Source: Nocardioides kongjuensis
GTDB lineage: Bacteria; Actinomycetota; Actinomycetes; Propionibacteriales; Nocardioidaceae
Length of the DNA stretch: 64,000 nt
Direction of reading: 5' to 3'
NCBI RefSeq assembly: GCF_013409625.1
Contig: NZ_JACCBF010000001.1
Coordinates: 4,343,001-4,407,000 of the forward strand
The position numbers were made by a program, and so were the translations under genes. Shown here one piece after another: positions 60,154 through 64,000 of this stretch; positions within the stretch are counted from its first letter, which is position 1; each line of letters starts with the position of its first letter. The notes under the pieces are model-generated. The model was not told where the DNA came from. It made no database searches and saw nothing but the letters and a program-made list of their open reading frames with translations.

Positions 60154-62892
60154 CTAGTTCTTGTTCCGTCGAGGAAAGATTGGTTGCCAGACCGCTGAAT
60201 CGCTGCCTGCCCACAGTGCCGTCAAGGTGGTGGTCGGTGTGTTGAACATCGACGTGAATAGCAGGGCGTGGCCGCCGTATCCGAGCGCTCGCTCGGCGCG
60301 CCATTCGTCGGTGCGAGCCTTGCCGTGGTGGTTGATGAGCGCGCGCATTCCTGCGTCTTTCAGGAATGCTTTGAAATCGGCGAAATTTTCGTCAGCGCCC
60401 AAGACCGAATCCAACGTTGGAATCTCCGACTGTGGGAGGTGGACATGGACGGTGCCATCGAGGGCCTGCTCGCTCAGGAAGTCCTCTAGCGCCGGCTTCC
60501 CATCAGTCAGGCCCGCGACGTACACGAACCCAAGTTGACGGCCACGTAGTAGTTCCTGCTGGACGGTACCTAGTTCGTCGCGGTCCTCGTCGAGGTCTTC
60601 GGTGCGTTCCAACCCTAGCCAGGTCTGGATGATGTCCTTGGTCTGGCTCCCCTTCCCGATGAAGTCGTCGATAAAGACGATCGGTCGCTCTTCCTGAAGG
60701 GCGTCTCGAAGGTCTCGAGCGTGCATGTCGTGGTCGCGCCCCGCGTCGAGTGCCAAGTTGGCGAAGATCGCTGAGGAGTCTTTCAACGAACCCAGTGCAC
60801 ACAGATTGGCGCCGGCGAAGGTCGGATGTGTCTCGAGGAGCCCCAACAGTGCTTCTCTGAGATCGAGGCGAGTGATCTGGCGAGTTCCTTCGAGCAGGCG
60901 AAGCGCCAACTCGATGAACTGCTCATTGTCGTTGTCGAACTGCTTGAGGAAGTTGCGTAGCCGGGCCGTTGCCGCACGCGTCGTATTGCCACGCACCTGA
61001 TCGTCACCCATGACCGGCCCCACGTACCCGTCCAGCTTCTTGACCGCAGACGCGACTCTGGTGTCGAACGCGGCGTGCCCGAACGCCCTGGGATCTGGGC
61101 GAAGGTCAGTTGGAAGGTCGTCGTAGAAGCCGGCCTTCGTAAGATCCCGACGGATCTGGTCGAGTGCCTCTCTACTTTGCTTTGCGTACGGAAGCATCGA
61201 CGCGGGCAGGTGGACAGCGTGGGTCGCCCGTAGTTCTGCTTCAGCGGCGAGGAACACGTACGGCGCCAACTCGGACGGACAGAAGACGTGTCCGAGGTCG
61301 TGGGTTGCGATGTAGGCGTCCGACCATCCGGCCGTCTCAGGAGCGTCGTCGTTGAAGCTGGTGAGACGACCGTCCTCGTCCACCAGGAAGGCATGATCCG
61401 TGTCCGTGCCGAGTGTCTTCGGTGCTGACTTGGGCGGGCTGAGCTGGATGTAGGAATCGAGGTGGGGCTCAAGATGATCGAAGGCGTCGTTCAGGTCGAG
61501 CGTGACGATGATCTGGCGCAACCGGTCAACGATGGCTGCCTTGATCCGGGATCGCGTGGTCGGATTGCCGAGATCCTGGAGGAACAACTTCAGACCGCTC
61601 GCGTGGTCCTCGTCATCCTTGAAGGTGTCGTTGGTCATTGTGCCCGCGATCGCAAAGCCTCGGACGAACAGTCGTCGGTGCCTCAGGCGTTCGGCGAGGT
61701 CGGCGATGGTGCCGACCATCGCCAACTCGTTCGAACTGAGTTGGTCTGCCTGCCGGTTGATGAACTGCAGGACGCTGGTCTCGGTGAGGTCGAGCAGCTG
61801 CTCGTCGCTGAGAAGCAGTGGAACAATCCCGGGACGGCAGTCCGTCAGATCTGCCAGTCGGCTGACGATCTCGAACACCATCGACTCCGCGGCACGAACT
61901 GCATGGTGTCGGTACACCTTGTCGAACATCAGCACGCGAGCTAGGGCCAGCTCCATGAGCGTGCTGCCGCCCGACCGGGCCAAGCCCATGATGATGTAGC
62001 CGTGAGGTCGGTTGGAAAGGCTCGTCTGGAGGGGAGCCGGCAACTGGTCCGGAACGGCTCTGGTCGCCCGAACTTTCTGGATCAGCCGAGTAACGTCCGA
62101 GACGATCGGCACACCACACATGGTTGCGTCGCGCGCCAGGTAGTCGAGCTTGTCGGCGTCGTAGGGGCCACTGATGATCTCGTGTGCCAGGACGATTTCG
62201 TCGTCGATCCGCGCTCCAATGATCAGTTTCTGCATCAGGGAAGCCTGATCATCTTTCGGGGGCAGGCCGAGCCGGGCTCGTGTTATGCGAAGGAGCTGAC
62301 CAAAGGCAGGTGATCCCAACAGGTAGTAGGCTGCCATCTCTGAGAGTTGGCTGTCATGGGATGTGTCGGCCTGGGCGCCAAATGCCTGAATCAGGCTGCG
62401 ACACTCCCGGTTGCCTTCCAGGGCGAACTCCGACACGTGGGACATCGCGCCGTGCCCGACGTCGTGGCAAAGCGCGGCGAGCCGCAGGGTCTCGAGAAGA
62501 GAGTCGTTGATGACTTTGCTCGACTCCGGGGAGACATTCACGATGCCACGCGCATTGAGGCTTGCCACGATCTGCTGAACTTCGTGCACCACGCCGAGAC
62601 TGTGTTCGAGGCGTGTGTGCGTCGCTGCCATGTAGACAAGATGGACAACGCCCAACTGCCGGATCCGCCGCAGCCGCTGCAGCAGAGGCGAGTCGAGAAT
62701 CGTCACCTCTAGTGGCGACAGTCGAATCGTGCCCCAGATCGGGTCGTTGAACTCCTTCGGCTCTCGTACAAGGTGACCAGCAGTCACGCGTTCGATGTAG
62801 GGCCGCAGGAGTTCCTCAGCGAATTGCTCCAACGCCTGGCGATGAGACTCCAAGGGCTCGACATTGTCCGAGCCAGACGAATCGGGCGACAC
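60154..62892 (-). CDS. HD-domain dNTPase (SAMHD1-like) fused to a PRTase-like domain
   Basis: A 912-residue protein from a GTG at 62892. N-terminal part (about 50-450): THTRLEHSLG with R94/H97, LCHDVGHGAMSH with H143, D144, H147 and H152, and GPYDADKLDYLARD with D247; these match the SAMHD1 metal and substrate residues, so a dNTP triphosphohydrolase site is intact. Middle (about 450-720): helical region of unknown role. C-terminal part (about 725-912): IVFIDDFIGKGSQTKD (739-750 region) resembles a PRPP loop, and FNTPTTTLTALWAGSDSAVWQPIFPRR resembles the ending of PRTase-CE domains of conflict systems. It probably depletes dNTPs or modifies nucleotides during phage infection; this is inference. 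A XRE regulator gene lies upstream on the same strand. Confidence 0.85.
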   Translation of the reverse strand: MSPDSSGSDNVEPLESHRQALEQFAEELLRPYIERVTAGHLVREPKEFNDPIWGTIRLSPLEVTILDSPLLQRLRRIRQLGVVHLVYMAATHTRLEHSLGVVHEVQQIVASLNARGIVNVSPESSKVINDSLLETLRLAALCHDVGHGAMSHVSEFALEGNRECRSLIQAFGAQADTSHDSQLSEMAAYYLLGSPAFGQLLRITRARLGLPPKDDQASLMQKLIIGARIDDEIVLAHEIISGPYDADKLDYLARDATMCGVPIVSDVTRLIQKVRATRAVPDQLPAPLQTSLSNRPHGYIIMGLARSGGSTLMELALARVLMFDKVYRHHAVRAAESMVFEIVSRLADLTDCRPGIVPLLLSDEQLLDLTETSVLQFINRQADQLSSNELAMVGTIADLAERLRHRRLFVRGFAIAGTMTNDTFKDDEDHASGLKLFLQDLGNPTTRSRIKAAIVDRLRQIIVTLDLNDAFDHLEPHLDSYIQLSPPKSAPKTLGTDTDHAFLVDEDGRLTSFNDDAPETAGWSDAYIATHDLGHVFCPSELAPYVFLAAEAELRATHAVHLPASMLPYAKQSREALDQIRRDLTKAGFYDDLPTDLRPDPRAFGHAAFDTRVASAVKKLDGYVGPVMGDDQVRGNTTRAATARLRNFLKQFDNDNEQFIELALRLLEGTRQITRLDLREALLGLLETHPTFAGANLCALGSLKDSSAIFANLALDAGRDHDMHARDLRDALQEERPIVFIDDFIGKGSQTKDIIQTWLGLERTEDLDEDRDELGTVQQELLRGRQLGFVYVAGLTDGKPALEDFLSEQALDGTVHVHLPQSEIPTLDSVLGADENFADFKAFLKDAGMRALINHHGKARTDEWRAERALGYGGHALLFTSMFNTPTTTLTALWAGSDSAVWQPIFPRRNKN

Positions 62893-63061
62893 GAAAAAGA
62901 CATTAGCCTTCGAACGCGCCGCCGCTCGGCAATTCGCGGCTGAGCGCGACGCGCGAGGCTACGACTGCGGCGACCTGTCGCGTACGACTCGCCACTGTCC
63001 TTCGCCTGGTGTCGGGCAGCGCGGGGGCGGAATGACCGGTCTCCGGAAGCTGGCGGTCGCA

Positions 63062-63355
63062 CTACAGACCTTCCTGGTCGGTGATCTCGGGCGAGGGTGC
63101 GACGTCAGGAAGCTGAGCTTGAGCCAGCACGTCGTCGATCGTCGCGTCCAGATGGTTCATGATGGCCGCGAATGTGAAGACCTCGGGTGACGCGGTGGCG
63201 CCTGATTCGATCTTCCGGATCGTTTCCGTGGACACGTCGGCAAGCCGTGCCAGTCGTTCTCGGCTCAATCCCCTCTGCTCGCGCAGCGTCCTGACGAGTG
63301 ATCCGAGCCGCCGGGCGCGCGCCAAGCGCTCAGGGGAAGCGCTTTGCCGCGGCAT
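63062..63355 (-). CDS. XRE/Cro-CI family helix-turn-helix regulator
   Basis: A 97-residue protein; the ATG at 63355 is preferred to a TTG at 63361. HTH: LGSLVRTLREQRGLSRERLARLADVSTETIRKIESGATASPEVFTFAAIMNHLDATIDDVLAQ, a typical lambda-repressor-like domain with a short tail. It is likely a repressor of the HD-PRTase gene, which starts 170 bases further on the same strand, and of itself. A dyad and two -10-like hexamers lie right at its start (63356-63395), so its transcript may be leaderless. Confidence 0.85.
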   Translation of the reverse strand: MPRQSASPERLARARRLGSLVRTLREQRGLSRERLARLADVSTETIRKIESGATASPEVFTFAAIMNHLDATIDDVLAQAQLPDVAPSPEITDQEGL

Positions 63356-63395
63356 GGACAATAACTATACTGGTAAAATGATTGTCATGGCGCCG
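63356..63395. promoter_or_regulatory. Bidirectional promoter/operator at the XRE gene
   Basis: GACAAT (63357-63362) and ATTGTC (63381-63386) form a 6-bp dyad over an 18-base AT-rich spacer. TATAGT on the minus strand (63369-63364) and TATACT on the plus strand (63366-63371) are good -10 hexamers facing the XRE gene and the downstream plus-strand gene. The dyad may be the XRE operator. Confidence 0.6.
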
Positions 63396-63550
63396 GAGGT
63401 CCATTGACAAGCATCGAACAGATGTTCGACCATGGTCAACAGTTGCCGCATGCGGCCGATGTGACTAGTGGGGCCGTGGGGGCCAGAGGAGCCAAAGGAA
63501 TCGCGCCGAAATCCGTGACTGGTGGGCGCTAGTGGAGGAGAGTGGCAGCC

Positions 63551-63979
63551 GTGGCGGAAGAGCTGACGGACGTGGACGAACTCACTGCCGACGACTTCAT
63601 CCTCGGGCTGTTCGCGGCCCTGACCCGGCGGAACATTCCGACGGTCTCGATGCGCGAAGAGCACTTCTATGAAGCCATTGAGGCCAGTTTTCGACGGCTG
63701 GAGGAGTTGCAGTCCAGCGACCCCGGCATTGCAGAACTGACCTTCCGCGTCAAGCTTGACCCTCTCTACGGAGACAGCGCCGTCGTGCGCAACGCGGTCA
63801 ATGCTGTCGTGCAGCGGACCTTCCTCAGCCTGGACAATCCGGAGTTCGTGACCATTCGCTCCAAGCTCAACGACCGGCAAGCCGAACGCACGCTCGAGCA
63901 TCTGCCAGGCAAGCCGGAGTGGTACGTCGCCCTGGCGGACAAGTTTGTCGAGGTGCGGACCGCAGCCAAGAGCGCGTGA
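63551..63979 (+). CDS. Hypothetical protein divergent from the XRE/HD-PRTase unit
   Basis: About 142 residues from GTG 63551; GTG 63542 is also in frame. GGAGGAG at 63534-63540 is better spaced for 63551. The product is acidic and helical: EELTDVDELTADDFILGLFAALTRRNIPTVSMREEHFYEAIEASFRRLEELQ, then IAELTFRVKLDPLYGDSAVVRNAVNAVVQRTFLSLDNPEF. No known fold or catalytic motif. It diverges from the XRE regulator over a shared control region, so it may be the second component of the same system; the window ends 21 bases after its stop, so further partners cannot be seen. Confidence 0.65.
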   Translation: MAEELTDVDELTADDFILGLFAALTRRNIPTVSMREEHFYEAIEASFRRLEELQSSDPGIAELTFRVKLDPLYGDSAVVRNAVNAVVQRTFLSLDNPEFVTIRSKLNDRQAERTLEHLPGKPEWYVALADKFVEVRTAAKSA

Positions 63980-64000
63980 CTGTCTTGCGCACGCTGTCCG

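Overview
The window reads as chromosome of a very GC-rich actinobacterium. Evidence: many GTG starts, dense GTGA/ATGA overlaps, Lsr2, BldG, a minimal Tad pilus locus, a LytS/LytTR system and GC-biased third codon positions. Gene order from about 26.4 to 52.7 kb (Fic-like gene, small RNA, HAD hydrolase, ssd, tadA-B-C-pilins, MrfA-like helicase, bldG, hppA, topA, tmk, holB, tripeptidyl-aminopeptidase-like hydrolase, tRNA-Thr) is the order I remember for Streptomyces and, in part, Mycobacterium. Protein style plus a GGTCTCGATACG-type dispersed repeat suggest Nocardioides or a relative; that placement is inference.

1-1.6 kb: tail of a penicillin-acylase-like gene coupled to a siderophore-type acetyltransferase, then a GyrI-like gene. 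1.7-14.9 kb: nitrate assimilation module with narK, a secreted HAD phosphatase, nitrate reductase, a FAD/[2Fe-2S] electron-transfer protein, nirB, nirD, the regulator nnaR (HemD-like domain plus winged helix) and a sirohydrochlorin chelatase for siroheme. Two glycosyltransferase genes sit on the opposite strand inside the module. All three transcription units that start with narK, the nitrate reductase and the FAD protein carry the same upstream element, GTGAG(C/T)CCGTGAG-N6-TTGAC, followed in two cases by a GlnR-like half-site.

14.9-26.4 kb: a lipoprotein, a DUF3352 protein, a secreted RTX-like protein, a MarR/MFS/aldo-keto reductase group with a strong operator, and an SSS symporter operon with a LytS kinase and LytTR regulator. 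26.4-33.4 kb: the ssd-tad locus, with a promoter-hairpin-terminator unit on the minus strand that by position and structure is a candidate Ms1/MTS2823/scr3559 (6S-like) RNA. 33.5-52.7 kb: housekeeping core (helicase, bldG, hppA, topA, tmk, holB) ending in a tRNA-Thr(CGU) gene.

52.7-64 kb: the style changes abruptly to lower GC, softer codon bias, unknown small genes and short tandem repeats. This looks like a genomic island inserted at the tRNA-Thr gene; its far end and integrase are not in the window. It carries Lsr2, an orphan DNA methyltransferase, a chain of overlapping small genes, a ribbon-helix-helix protein, and a 912-residue protein that joins an intact SAMHD1-type HD dNTP triphosphohydrolase domain to a C-terminal phosphoribosyltransferase-like domain. 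That protein has its own XRE regulator and is the best candidate here for an undescribed (probably anti-phage) system.
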